Below, piece after piece: positions 26,306 through 35,797 of a stretch of DNA of 64,000 nt. The position numbers were made by a program, and so were the translations under genes. The stretch's first letter is position 1. The number at the start of each line of letters is the position of its first letter. The notes under the pieces are model-generated. The model saw nothing but the letters and a program-made list of their open reading frames with translations. It had not been told where the DNA came from and made no database searches. This DNA is from Novosphingobium sp. BW1 (GTDB lineage Bacteria > Pseudomonadota > Alphaproteobacteria > Sphingomonadales > Sphingomonadaceae): the NCBI RefSeq assembly GCF_008107685.1, contig NZ_VIRF01000070.1:39868-103867 (forward strand), in the 5' to 3' direction.

Positions 26306-27669
26306 CAGGCAGCTCCCATCCAGATGAAGCGGGCAACGAAGAGAGAGGCGAGAACCAGCAGGAAAAGGTCACTCTTACCGAAGGTGCCGCGCACGATCTT
26401 GAGCACCGCATGGGCGGTGATCCCGAAGGCAAGGCCATTGGCAATCGAGAAGGTGAAGGGAATCATCGCGACAGTCAGGAAAGCGGGGATCGCGCAGAGC
26501 GGATCCTCCCACTCCACCTCGGTCAGCGGCAGGCACATCATGCCGCCCACGATGATAAGCGCAGGCGCCGTGGCGGCGAGCGGAATGAGCTGCGCGTACG
26601 GCGCGACAAACATCATTGCGAAGAACAGGAGGCCGGTGACAATGGCAGTGAGGCCCGTACGCCCGCCCACCTGCACGCCCGATGCGCTTTCGACGTAGCT
26701 TGTCACCGTGCTCGTACCCGCCATCGAGCCGACCACGGTTGCCACCGCATCGGTGACCAGAATGCGGTTGAGGCGGGGGATCTTTCCGTCCGAACCGATC
26801 AGCCCCGCGCGCTTGGTGACCGCGACAAGCGTGCCGATGTTGTCGAACAGGTCGACGAAGAGGAAGACGAAGAGCACTTCGAGAAGCCCCAGGCCGTGCT
26901 GCCCTTCGGAGCCGAACACACCGCCCAGGTCCAGCTGGAACAGCGTGCCGGTCATCGCCTCGAGCGAGTAGGGTTCAGGATTGAAGCTGACGAGGCCGAA
27001 GACCCAGCCCAGCGCCGTGGTCGCGACAATCCCGATCAGCATGGCGCCGCGCACGTTCCAGGCGCTGAGCCCACCGATAAGGACAAGCCCGAAGAGCGCG
27101 AGCGCCGGGGCAGGCTGGCGCAGGTCACCCAGCGCCACGAACGTCGCCGGGTTGGCGACGACAATGCCGGAATCGCGCAGGCCAATGAAACCGATGAACA
27201 GGCCGATACCGCCCGCTACCGCGGCAAAGAGATACTGCGGTATAGAATGGACGATCAGCTGGCGGATGCCGGTCAGCGTCAGGACAAGGAAGGCCACTCC
27301 CGAAATGAACACGCAGCCCAGAGCCACCTGCCAGGGAACGCCCATCTGCTGCACCACAGTGAAGCTGAAATAGGCGTTGAGGCCCATGCCGGGCGCCAGC
27401 GCAAGCGGGGTGTTCGAGGCAAAGCCCATCAGGATCGAGGCAAAGGCTGCTGCAAAGCAGGTCGCCGCCGCAACCGCCGCGACAGGCATTCCCGCCGTTC
27501 CCAGGATCGCGGGATTGACGAGGACGATGTAGGCCATTGTCAGGAAGGTGGTGAACCCGGCCAAAACCTCGGTGCGCGGCGTGGTGCCGCGCGCGCGCAA
27601 CTCGAAACGGCGTTCCAGCCGGGCGTACCAGGCGCTGTCCTGTCGGGCCAGCGTCTCTGTGTCACTCAT
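26305..27669 (-). CDS. NCS2-family purine permease (AzgA/GhxP-like)
   Basis: A 454-aa inner-membrane protein with 12-14 hydrophobic segments. TTFLTMAYIVLVNPAILG near the N-terminus and ALAPGMGLNAYFSFTV are the hallmarks of the adenine/guanine/hypoxanthine (AzgA-like) branch of NCS2, rather than the uracil/xanthine branch. FVDLFDNIGTLVAV and GTSTVTSYVESASG form the substrate and ion region. Function: proton-coupled uptake of purine bases released in the periplasm. It overlaps the amidase gene by 4 bp (ATGA). Confidence 0.92.
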   Translation of the reverse strand: MSDTETLARQDSAWYARLERRFELRARGTTPRTEVLAGFTTFLTMAYIVLVNPAILGTAGMPVAAVAAATCFAAAFASILMGFASNTPLALAPGMGLNAYFSFTVVQQMGVPWQVALGCVFISGVAFLVLTLTGIRQLIVHSIPQYLFAAVAGGIGLFIGFIGLRDSGIVVANPATFVALGDLRQPAPALALFGLVLIGGLSAWNVRGAMLIGIVATTALGWVFGLVSFNPEPYSLEAMTGTLFQLDLGGVFGSEGQHGLGLLEVLFVFLFVDLFDNIGTLVAVTKRAGLIGSDGKIPRLNRILVTDAVATVVGSMAGTSTVTSYVESASGVQVGGRTGLTAIVTGLLFFAMMFVAPYAQLIPLAATAPALIIVGGMMCLPLTEVEWEDPLCAIPAFLTVAMIPFTFSIANGLAFGITAHAVLKIVRGTFGKSDLFLLVLASLFVARFIWMGAA

Positions 27670-29036
27670 TGCGCAATCCCCTCTTTGCGTGTCTCGGCCA
27701 CAAAGGCCGGCGCGCTCACCCCCGTGAACCCGCGCATTTCCAGCTCGCGTGCCAGCGCGAACAACCTGTTCTCCTCGCCCGGTTTGCCGATCAGCTGAAG
27801 GCCGAGCGGCAAGGTGCCTGGTCGCTTCATGGGCACGGCCAGGGAGGGGAAGCCCAGGAACGTGATCGCCTGCGTATGAATGCCAAGGTCCGCGCGTGCG
27901 GGCCGCATCCCGCCATCGATCTTGATACGCGGTTCCTCGATGCGCGGGGCAGTGCCGGGCGTCGCCGGGGCCAGGACCACATCGTAGTCCGCCAGCATCG
28001 CCGTAACCCTGGCGATATAGTCCGCCCGGAACGCACGCGCCTCGTCCACGATGGCCTCGGGCAGGAGGGCACCGGCGATCAAACGATCGCGCACTTGCGG
28101 ATCGTACTCGAGGGCCTGCTTGGCCAGCGCAGCCCGGTGGAGCGTTCCGCCTTCGTGCGCGGTGATCAGAAACGCTGCCGAGCGCGCCCGGCCGATTTCG
28201 GGGATCTCCAGCAAGGGTCCCTCGTCCGCAATGGCGTCCATTGCAGCCAGCTGGTCGGGATCGGCATTCATCCGGAAGCGTCCGCCCAGCCCTGCAATCC
28301 GCAGTTCCGCAGCCGTGTGCGGCATGGTCGGCTCCCCGCGCAACACCGCCCAGACCCGCTCCATATCCTCCACCGACGTTGTGAAAGGCCCGACATCGTC
28401 GAAACTTTGCGCGAAGGGAAAGACCCCGTCCAGCGGCAGTGCGGTGTGGGTGGGCTTCAGGCCATAGAGCCCGGTGAGGCTCGCGGGTACGCGCACCGAG
28501 CCGTTGGTATCCGATCCCAGCGCCAGCGGCATAAGCCCGGCCGCGACGACGGCGGCCGAACCGCCCGAAGACCCGCCGGCAAGGCGCGCCAGATCATGCG
28601 GGTTGCGCGTCGTGCCATAGGCCGCGTTGATGGTCGCAAAACCATAGGCGAACTCGTCCATATTGAGCGTGGCGACAAGCACCGCGCCCGCCGCCTTCAG
28701 GCGCGCCACGGCCTTGGCATCGCGCGGCGAAGGCGGCGCATCGGCATAGACGCGTGAGCCTGCCGTGGTGGGCAGTCCGGCGACGTCGAAAAGATCCTTC
28801 ACCCCATAGGGCACGCCCGCTAGCGGCCCCGGATCCTCGCCCCCAGCGATCCGGGCATCGACAGCGTCCGCCTCGGCACGTGCGCGTTCGGCCAGAAGCT
28901 GCGTCACCGCGACCAGCGGCGCAGCCCGCGCCTCGATATCGGCAAGGCAGCCTTCGAGGACCGCGCGGGCGGTGACATCGCGCGCCCGTACCACCCGGGC
29001 GATGTCGCAGGCCGTCATGCGGTGCCAGAGGGTCAT
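27666..29036 (-). CDS. hpxY: AtzE/HpxY-type amidase
   Basis: A 456-aa amidase-signature enzyme. The catalytic Lys is K80 (VPYGVKDLFDV), the Ser-rich loop GGSSGGS is at 154-160 and the nucleophile Ser is S180 (GSDTNGS). The ATG at 29036 overlaps the hpxX stop by 4 bp; the open frame further upstream is not coding. AtzE-type amidases work as a complex with a small DUF4089 protein, which is encoded immediately upstream. In the hpx setting the substrate would be oxalurate, giving oxamate plus carbamate-derived CO2 and ammonia. Assignment to oxalurate rests on the presence of pucG, hpxW and hpxZ. Confidence 0.85.
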   Translation of the reverse strand: MTLWHRMTACDIARVVRARDVTARAVLEGCLADIEARAAPLVAVTQLLAERARAEADAVDARIAGGEDPGPLAGVPYGVKDLFDVAGLPTTAGSRVYADAPPSPRDAKAVARLKAAGAVLVATLNMDEFAYGFATINAAYGTTRNPHDLARLAGGSSGGSAAVVAAGLMPLALGSDTNGSVRVPASLTGLYGLKPTHTALPLDGVFPFAQSFDDVGPFTTSVEDMERVWAVLRGEPTMPHTAAELRIAGLGGRFRMNADPDQLAAMDAIADEGPLLEIPEIGRARSAAFLITAHEGGTLHRAALAKQALEYDPQVRDRLIAGALLPEAIVDEARAFRADYIARVTAMLADYDVVLAPATPGTAPRIEEPRIKIDGGMRPARADLGIHTQAITFLGFPSLAVPMKRPGTLPLGLQLIGKPGEENRLFALARELEMRGFTGVSAPAFVAETRKEGIAQ

Positions 29037-29215
29037 TCCCCGTCCTCTCCGCGCATGCGGCGCACATGACTTGCAAGCAGCTCCAGATTTGCTTCCACGC
29101 CGGGACGGCATGCCTCGGGAATAGGCAGCCCGACAGCAGCGGCGACTGCATCGATGGCCACGCGCGAACGCGGGACTGCAGCGCCACCGGGGCGGGGCGG
29201 TGTGGGCGTGGTCAT
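29033..29215 (-). CDS. hpxX: AtzG/HpxX-type small amidase subunit (DUF4089)
   Basis: A 60-aa protein. Residues about 20-55 (AAAVGLPIPEACRPGVEANLELLASHVRRM) match the DUF4089/AtzG helical repeat, whose function is to complex with AtzE-type amidases. It has a good ribosome site (GGAGATGAGG upstream of 29215) and ends in a 4-bp overlap with hpxY. It is the first recognisable gene of the purine operon. Confidence 0.85.
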   Translation of the reverse strand: MTTPTPPRPGGAAVPRSRVAIDAVAAAVGLPIPEACRPGVEANLELLASHVRRMRGEDGE

Positions 29216-29415
29216 GCGGCCTCATCTCCTGGCTGGAGGACGCGCTTGGCGCGCGCCAGCACGGGAAGGCATGCGCCAAGCCCCTGTGCAACCACGCGAC
29301 CATGCCCCGTGGCAGCCCTGCGGGCAACGGGCCAATTGCCCCCTCCTGCTCGAGGTGTGAGCAAGACGAAGCGCGGATCGGGTCCAATCCGGGAGTAAGG
29401 CAATGCGCGGCACAT
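29212..29415 (-). CDS. Possible 67-aa leader-position ORF of the purine operon
   Basis: Not recognised. This ORF has a canonical ribosome-binding site, AGGAGG at 29421-29426 with 5-nt spacing to the ATG at 29415, and its TGA overlaps the hpxX ATG by 4 bp, the same coupling used throughout the operon. The protein (N-terminus MCRALPYSRIGPDPRFVLLTP) is Arg- and Ala-rich with no signal peptide. A competing ATG 2 bases downstream in another frame gives a 63-aa protein. It could be a real small protein, a translated leader that couples initiation, or chance in GC-rich DNA. Confidence 0.4.
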   Translation of the reverse strand: MCRALPYSRIGPDPRFVLLTPRAGGGNWPVARRAATGHGRVVAQGLGACLPVLARAKRVLQPGDEAA

Positions 29416-29745
29416 GTCCCCCTCCTGCCCGCCGCCACCCTAACCAGCAAACGCAATGATCAGGACAGATCGTTGCAAAAAAGAGCGCACCCTCATCAAG
29501 AGCGCCTCAAGCGCTCTAATTTTCGCAACACCTTGTAAAATTCATTGCATTTGCCTGCACATCGATGCGCCACTAGCCCTACGCACCAAGAACAGGGAAC
29601 AACAGTCCCAGACCGGGCCGAAATATCCGGCATCAGAGGACGTAAAGACCACCGAAACGGGGCGAGGGCAACTGAAAGGGAGAGCAGAACAATTCGGTCG
29701 CGCCGCTTGTGGATGGCGCGTCGGGGCATTCATGAGGGGGTTGAA
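29416..29745. promoter_or_regulatory. Divergent control region between the purine operon and the TBDT gene
   Basis: This is a 330-bp non-coding, locally AT-rich stretch. It contains a perfect stem AGAGCGC-CTCAA-GCGCTCT (29499-29517) followed by TAATTTT, with a third direct copy of GAGCGC just upstream (near 29484) and outer GTTGC/GCAAC arms. The central TTGTAAAATTCATTGCA region is promoter-like. It must hold promoters for both the purine operon (minus) and the receptor gene (plus). No regulator gene is adjacent, so the controlling protein must be encoded elsewhere; the LysR gene at 6893 is one candidate. Confidence 0.5.
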
Positions 29746-32223
29746 ATGCGGATTTCACGTTGTTTTACAGGCAGGTCGCGCAGGTCTGCAACGCCTAGTC
29801 ATGTGTTTGTTGCAGGTCTTCTGGGCTGCACCGCGCTGAGCACGCCCGCGCTTTCGCAGGAACCGGCAGAGCGCGATCCGGCTTCTGAAATTGTCGTCAC
29901 CGGCTCGCTCGATGCGCTGCCCGTCGCCGACGTCGGCTCGGTCTTCGGCTTCGACAAGACCATCGTCGAAACGCCGCGTTCTGCCTCCACCGTCAGCGCC
30001 GAACAGATGGAACGCTTCGGTATCACCGAGATCTATGACCTCGTCGCGCAGTCGCCGGGCACCTTCACCAACTCGTTCTTCGGCGTGGGCGGTGCGCTCG
30101 ACATTCGCGGCACGCCGGGCGAAGTCTACTTCCGCGGTGTGCGCCGTCTCGACAATCCCGGCAACTACCCCACCCCGATCGCGGCGGCGGACCGGGTCGA
30201 CATCGTGCGCGGTCCCGCCTCGCCGATTTATGGCCCCTCCAAGACCGGCGGCTACATCAACTTCGTGCCACGTTCGGCGCGCGCGAAGGGCGGTGCCTTC
30301 ATGTCCGGTCCGGAAGGCAAGGTCGGCCTTACGCTTGGCAGCTGGAACAAGACCGACCTCACCGCCCAGATCCGGGGCCCCGGCCACATCGGCACGCAAG
30401 AATTCGGGTACAGCCTCTACGCCGAGGTCGAAGATTCGGGCAGCTACTGGGACAATATGTCCACCAACCAGACGATCCTGCAGGCTGCCTTCGACACCGA
30501 CCTGACGCCCGATCTGCGGCTGGAATTCGGCGGCATGTACCACCGCTTCCGTGGCCAGCAGAACGGCGGCTGGAACCGCCTGACGCAGGACCTGGTCGAT
30601 GACGGCACCTACATCACCGGTAACGCCATTTCGCTCGACACCGATGGCGACGGACAGATGTCGGTGGAAGAGATCAACGCGGCAGTGCCCGGCGGTCTCT
30701 CGATCTTTGGCGGCTTTGCCTGCGGGGGCGGCGTGTTCCCGGATTCGATCACCGATGCCTGCTACACCTCCAGCCCCAACAACCTGCTCAACCTGCAGAA
30801 TACCGGCACCACCACACTCAGCCGCCGCAAGACACTGACCGGCAAGGACGACCGGCTCGACAATAACGCGACCACGCTCTACGCCGACCTCATCTGGACG
30901 GGTCCGGGCGACATCGAGATCAAGAACCAGGCCTTCTACGACAGCTACGAGAACATCAACGAGAACGCCTACGGCTTCTCGCAGCTGCACGATTCCTGGA
31001 TCTTCGAGGACAAAATCGTCGTCTCCAAGACCTTCGAGTCAAGCGCGGGCACCTTCGCCTTCCAGCTCTCCCCCTCGATCCGCTACACCAGCTTCGAGCA
31101 CGGGGAGGACTTCAACTACGAGTACTTCCACCGCGTCGACCTGACGCAGGGCTACGACCCGGCCAGCGACCGACTGCTCTCGACCGAGTGCGACTGCAAC
31201 TACACCTCCTACGTCGATGGCCACTATACCGACGTCGCCTTTGCTGCGCTGACCGACCTCGACTTCGCCTTCGGCCTCGATGTCACGCTGGGCGCGCGCT
31301 ACGACCACGTGAAGGCCACATCGACCTCGGACATCGGCCGCATGGAGGCCGCCCAGGTCGCCGCCGACCGCGACGCCGGCATCCCCGACAGCGCCAAGGG
31401 CAGCAAGGGCGCCTGGTCGTGGTCGGCCAGCGCCAACTACAAGCTCCCGCTCGGCCTCGTCCCCTACGCCACGATTGCGCGCCAGTCGGTCGTGATCGCG
31501 GGGCAAGGCGCGGAAATCGCCGTCTCGAACATCGCGGGCGACACGTTCATCACCGCCTCCAAACTCTACGAAGGCGGTATCAAGGGATCGTGGCTCGACG
31601 ACACGCTCTACGCCGCGATCTCGGTCTACAAGCAGGAACGCACCGACTACAACGCGCAGTCGAGCACGGTGAACCAGGCGGTCGAGACCAAGGGCCTGGA
31701 GGCCGAACTGCGCTGGGCGGTGGACGAGCACCTGCTCATCACTGGCGCCTATACGCGCACCAAGGTCTATAACCTCACCTTCTACGAAGCCGGCAGCACC
31801 TTCAGCTTCCTGGGCATGGAAGACCTCATCAATGTCGAGGACCAGACGCTGCACCTGGGCGGCCAGCCAGGCGGCCTGATCCCGATCAATTCCAAGAGCG
31901 ATTCACGCCGCGCGGGCATCCCGACCAACCTCTACGCGCTGACGGCCACCTACGCCTTCGACAACGGCCTTGCCTTTGCAGGCAGCATGGTCGCGGTGGA
32001 TTCGGTCTACTCGGGCCAGTCGCAGGCGGTGCGCCTGCCCGCCTACACGCTGTTCGATGCCAGCGCGTCGTACAGCACGGGCCCCTGGGACCTGCGCGTC
32101 GTGGTCAAGAACGTGACCAACGAGAAGTACTTCCGCGCGAATTTCACCGAATTGTTCGGATCGACCATCGCGCTGCCCGAACGTCCGCGCAGCGTCCAGG
32201 CAACGCTGTCCTACAACTTCTGA
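29746..32223 (+). CDS. TonB-dependent receptor, probably for purines/nucleosides
   Basis: An 825-aa outer-membrane protein. The ATG at 29746 follows GAGGGGG at suitable spacing and opens a signal peptide ending near ALS/QEP (37). SEIVVTGSL is the TonB-box/plug border, the plug follows (VDIVRGPASPIYGPSKTGGYINFVPR), and the protein ends in the aromatic YNF expected for barrel insertion. Residues 298-309 (DTDGDGQMSVEE) form an EF-hand-type calcium loop inside an extracellular-loop region. The gene is divergent from the purine operon and followed by a NUP gene, so a nucleoside or purine ligand is inferred. It belongs to a long sphingomonad receptor class whose ligands are mostly unknown. Confidence 0.88.
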   Translation: MRISRCFTGRSRRSATPSHVFVAGLLGCTALSTPALSQEPAERDPASEIVVTGSLDALPVADVGSVFGFDKTIVETPRSASTVSAEQMERFGITEIYDLVAQSPGTFTNSFFGVGGALDIRGTPGEVYFRGVRRLDNPGNYPTPIAAADRVDIVRGPASPIYGPSKTGGYINFVPRSARAKGGAFMSGPEGKVGLTLGSWNKTDLTAQIRGPGHIGTQEFGYSLYAEVEDSGSYWDNMSTNQTILQAAFDTDLTPDLRLEFGGMYHRFRGQQNGGWNRLTQDLVDDGTYITGNAISLDTDGDGQMSVEEINAAVPGGLSIFGGFACGGGVFPDSITDACYTSSPNNLLNLQNTGTTTLSRRKTLTGKDDRLDNNATTLYADLIWTGPGDIEIKNQAFYDSYENINENAYGFSQLHDSWIFEDKIVVSKTFESSAGTFAFQLSPSIRYTSFEHGEDFNYEYFHRVDLTQGYDPASDRLLSTECDCNYTSYVDGHYTDVAFAALTDLDFAFGLDVTLGARYDHVKATSTSDIGRMEAAQVAADRDAGIPDSAKGSKGAWSWSASANYKLPLGLVPYATIARQSVVIAGQGAEIAVSNIAGDTFITASKLYEGGIKGSWLDDTLYAAISVYKQERTDYNAQSSTVNQAVETKGLEAELRWAVDEHLLITGAYTRTKVYNLTFYEAGSTFSFLGMEDLINVEDQTLHLGGQPGGLIPINSKSDSRRAGIPTNLYALTATYAFDNGLAFAGSMVAVDSVYSGQSQAVRLPAYTLFDASASYSTGPWDLRVVVKNVTNEKYFRANFTELFGSTIALPERPRSVQATLSYNF

Positions 32224-32233
32224 CGCTCCCCCA

Positions 32234-32290
32234 GGCGCAGGGACGAAGCTCCCCTCACGGCACCGTCCCTGCGCCGCACCTTTTCGAAAA
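32234..32290 (+). terminator. Strong hairpin after the TBDT gene
   Basis: GGCGCAGGGACG (32234-32245) pairs perfectly over 12 bp with CGTCCCTGCGCC (32274-32285), followed within a few bases by CACCTTTTCG. It lies in the 80-bp gap before the NUP gene, so it could attenuate read-through from the receptor to NUP, giving unequal expression. Confidence 0.6.
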
Positions 32291-32303
32291 GACGAGACCC
32301 TGC

Positions 32304-33446
32304 ATGCGCCTTTCCCCGCTCCGCTCGCGGCGCCCGTCCCGACTGCGTTTCCTCGCGGCGGCCCTTCTGGCAAGCTACACGCTCGCCCCGGCGGCCCAGG
32401 CGCAGGACCCCGCCGCCCATGCTGCGCGCACGCTCGCCGCCTGCAAGCCCGCCGCCCCGTGCGACAACCCGCTGCCGGTCAAGGTCGTCGTCGTCTCGCT
32501 CTTCGAGATCGGCGAGGATGAAGGCGACACCGCAGGCGAATTCCAGCTGTGGAAGGAGCGCCGCGGCCTCACCACCCGCATTCCCTTCCCGCAAGGGTTT
32601 CACGACCTCTACTACAACCCCGAGACACAGGTGCTGGGTGTGGTGACCGGGATCGGCACCGCGCGCTCGACCGCCGCGACGATGGCGCTCGGCCTTGATG
32701 ACCGCTTCGATCTCACACAGGCCTACTGGCTGGTGGCAGGCATTGCCGGGATCGACCCCGAAGACGCCTCGATCGGGTCAGTCGCGCTCGCCCGCTATGT
32801 CGTCGATGGCGACCTTGCCCACGAGATCGACGCGCGTGAGATCCCGGCGGACTGGGACTTCGGCTATTTCGCGCGCGGCACGCAAGGGCCCCACGACACA
32901 CAGACCCCGCTCGATCCCTCGGGCGGCGAGGTGTTCCAGATCAATCCCTCACTCGAGCAATGGGCCTTTGCGCTCACCCGGGACATTGCTCTGCCCGACA
33001 CATCCGAGATCGCGCGCGAACGCGCCAGCTTCGCGGGCTTTCCCAAGGCGCTCCAGCCCCCGCGCGTGCTCGAAGGCGAACAGCTCTCGGCGATGACCTT
33101 CTGGCATGGCGCGCGCATGACGGACTGGGCCAACCACTGGGTGCGGCAATGGACCGGCGGCAAGGGCGAATTCGTGACGTCCGCGATGGAGGACAGCGGT
33201 ATTCTCCAGGCCATGACCTACCTCGATGCGGCAGGCCGCGCGGACCGCGACCGGGTGCTGGTGCTGCGCGCGGGCTCCAACTTCACGATGCCCCCGCCCG
33301 GCGCCGATGCCGCGAGCTACCTCCTGCGCGAGAACGAGGGCTACGCAGGGCTCGAGGCGGCGGTGGAAAACCTCTACACGGTCGGCTCAGTGCTGGTCGA
33401 CGAACTGCTGGGGGACTGGGCGCGATATTCCGAGACAACGCCCTGA
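32304..33446 (+). CDS. NUP-family purine nucleoside protein, exported
   Basis: A 380-aa protein of the purine nucleoside permease (NUP) family. The signal peptide covers about 1-34 (LRFLAAALLASYTLAPAAQAQ). Core segments VVVVSLFEIGEDEGDTAGEFQLW, GVVTGIGTARSTAATMALGLD and YWLVAGIAGIDPEDASIGSVA resemble the phosphorylase fold. The family was named from yeast nucleoside transport work, but its fold and export suggest a periplasmic nucleoside-binding or cleaving protein. It lies 80 bp after the TBDT gene with a hairpin between them. A dispersed repeat follows its stop codon. Confidence 0.85.
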   Translation: MRLSPLRSRRPSRLRFLAAALLASYTLAPAAQAQDPAAHAARTLAACKPAAPCDNPLPVKVVVVSLFEIGEDEGDTAGEFQLWKERRGLTTRIPFPQGFHDLYYNPETQVLGVVTGIGTARSTAATMALGLDDRFDLTQAYWLVAGIAGIDPEDASIGSVALARYVVDGDLAHEIDAREIPADWDFGYFARGTQGPHDTQTPLDPSGGEVFQINPSLEQWAFALTRDIALPDTSEIARERASFAGFPKALQPPRVLEGEQLSAMTFWHGARMTDWANHWVRQWTGGKGEFVTSAMEDSGILQAMTYLDAAGRADRDRVLVLRAGSNFTMPPPGADAASYLLRENEGYAGLEAAVENLYTVGSVLVDELLGDWARYSETTP

Positions 33447-33459
33447 AGAAAGCACTTAG

Positions 33460-33597
33460 GATTGAAGGGGGTCATCACGCCTTGCCCCCATACCAATCGA
33501 CCTCACCGCTCTCCGCCACGGTGGCAGGGAAAGGTGAGGTCGATTGGTATGGGGAGCCCGAGGGCGATGGCCCTTGGAAACCCTCTTCTTCTATCCT
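33460..33597 (+). repeat. Dispersed structured intergenic repeat, copy 3
   Basis: The most regular copy. Hairpin 2 is extended to a perfect 22-bp inverted repeat, 33486-33507 with 33533-33554, enclosing a 25-nt loop. Hairpin 3 is CCGAGGGC-GATG-GCCCTTGG (one G-U pair), followed by CCCTCTTCTTC. It lies between the convergent NUP and pobA genes and ends at the pobA stop codon, so it could terminate both. Confidence 0.75.
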
Positions 33598-34916
<1,319 letters not shown>

Positions 34917-34926
34917 GACACAAGAC

Positions 34927-35790
34927 ATGGCACCTGGCACAATTCCCACCTTCCTCCTCTATGGCGAAGACCTTGGTGAAATTCCCTCTCAATTCGCGCA
35001 TATAGAGACGATTGCCGCGCGCAGCTCGCTTCTGGACTGGGAAATCGGCGCGCACCGGCACCTTCATAGCGTGCAGATTCTCTTGGTATCGAAGGGACAG
35101 GTCACCTTCCGATGCGACGGCCGGGTGGAGACGCTGCAAGGTCCCTGTTTCATGGCCGTCCCGATCGGCAGCGTGCACGGTTTCCAGTTCCAGCCGGACA
35201 CACGCGGCTACGTGCTTTCCCTTTCCGCGGCCTTCATGGCACGCGGAGTGAACGCGCAGGACCCGCTGCTCCACATGCTCACCCATGGGGCGAGCGGCGA
35301 AGTCGCTCCCGGCGCCGTGGCGCGGGTCGACTGGCTCTGCCGTGAGATGCTGACGATCCAGGCGGACTGGCGGCTTCCTTCCGCGCTGTTCCTGACGCTC
35401 GCCGAAGCGCTCGTGCGCAGTCTGGAGGCCCCGCATAGCGAGTCCCCACCTGCCCAGTCGGACGAAGCACGCCTCTCCGCCTTTCGCCAGCTGATCGAGC
35501 TGCACCTGACCGAACACCGTGCGGTCGAATGGTACGCCGCGCAGATGCGCGTCAGTGGCAAGACGCTCACCCGTATCTGCAAGCGCGCAGCTGGCTGCAC
35601 GCCATCCGAGATGCTGCACGCACGCCTGCTATTGGAGGCGCAGCGGCTGCTGTGCTTCACCAACGCCAGCGTGGTGCAGGTCGCCAATGACCTGGGCTTT
35701 TGCGATCCCTCGTACTTCTCGCGCTTTTACCAGCGGCTGAGCGGGCGCCGCCCGCAGCAGGACAAGTCGAGCGCCACCGGACGCAGCTAA
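34927..35790 (+). CDS. pobR: AraC-family regulator, probable PobR
   Basis: A 287-aa protein. The start at 34927 (ATGGCACCTGGC) places the N-terminus directly before the cupin sensor domain (IGAHRHLHSVQILLVSKGQ, about 39-57). Two C-terminal helix-turn-helix units (about 185-280; AAQMRVSGKTLTRICKRAAG and VVQVANDLGFCDPSYFSRFYQR) are the AraC DNA-binding region. Divergent placement next to pobA is the standard arrangement of the AraC-type PobR activators that respond to 4-hydroxybenzoate; an IclR-type PobR exists elsewhere but not here. Confidence 0.88.
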   Translation: MAPGTIPTFLLYGEDLGEIPSQFAHIETIAARSSLLDWEIGAHRHLHSVQILLVSKGQVTFRCDGRVETLQGPCFMAVPIGSVHGFQFQPDTRGYVLSLSAAFMARGVNAQDPLLHMLTHGASGEVAPGAVARVDWLCREMLTIQADWRLPSALFLTLAEALVRSLEAPHSESPPAQSDEARLSAFRQLIELHLTEHRAVEWYAAQMRVSGKTLTRICKRAAGCTPSEMLHARLLLEAQRLLCFTNASVVQVANDLGFCDPSYFSRFYQRLSGRRPQQDKSSATGRS

Positions 35791-35797
35791 GACCCGT

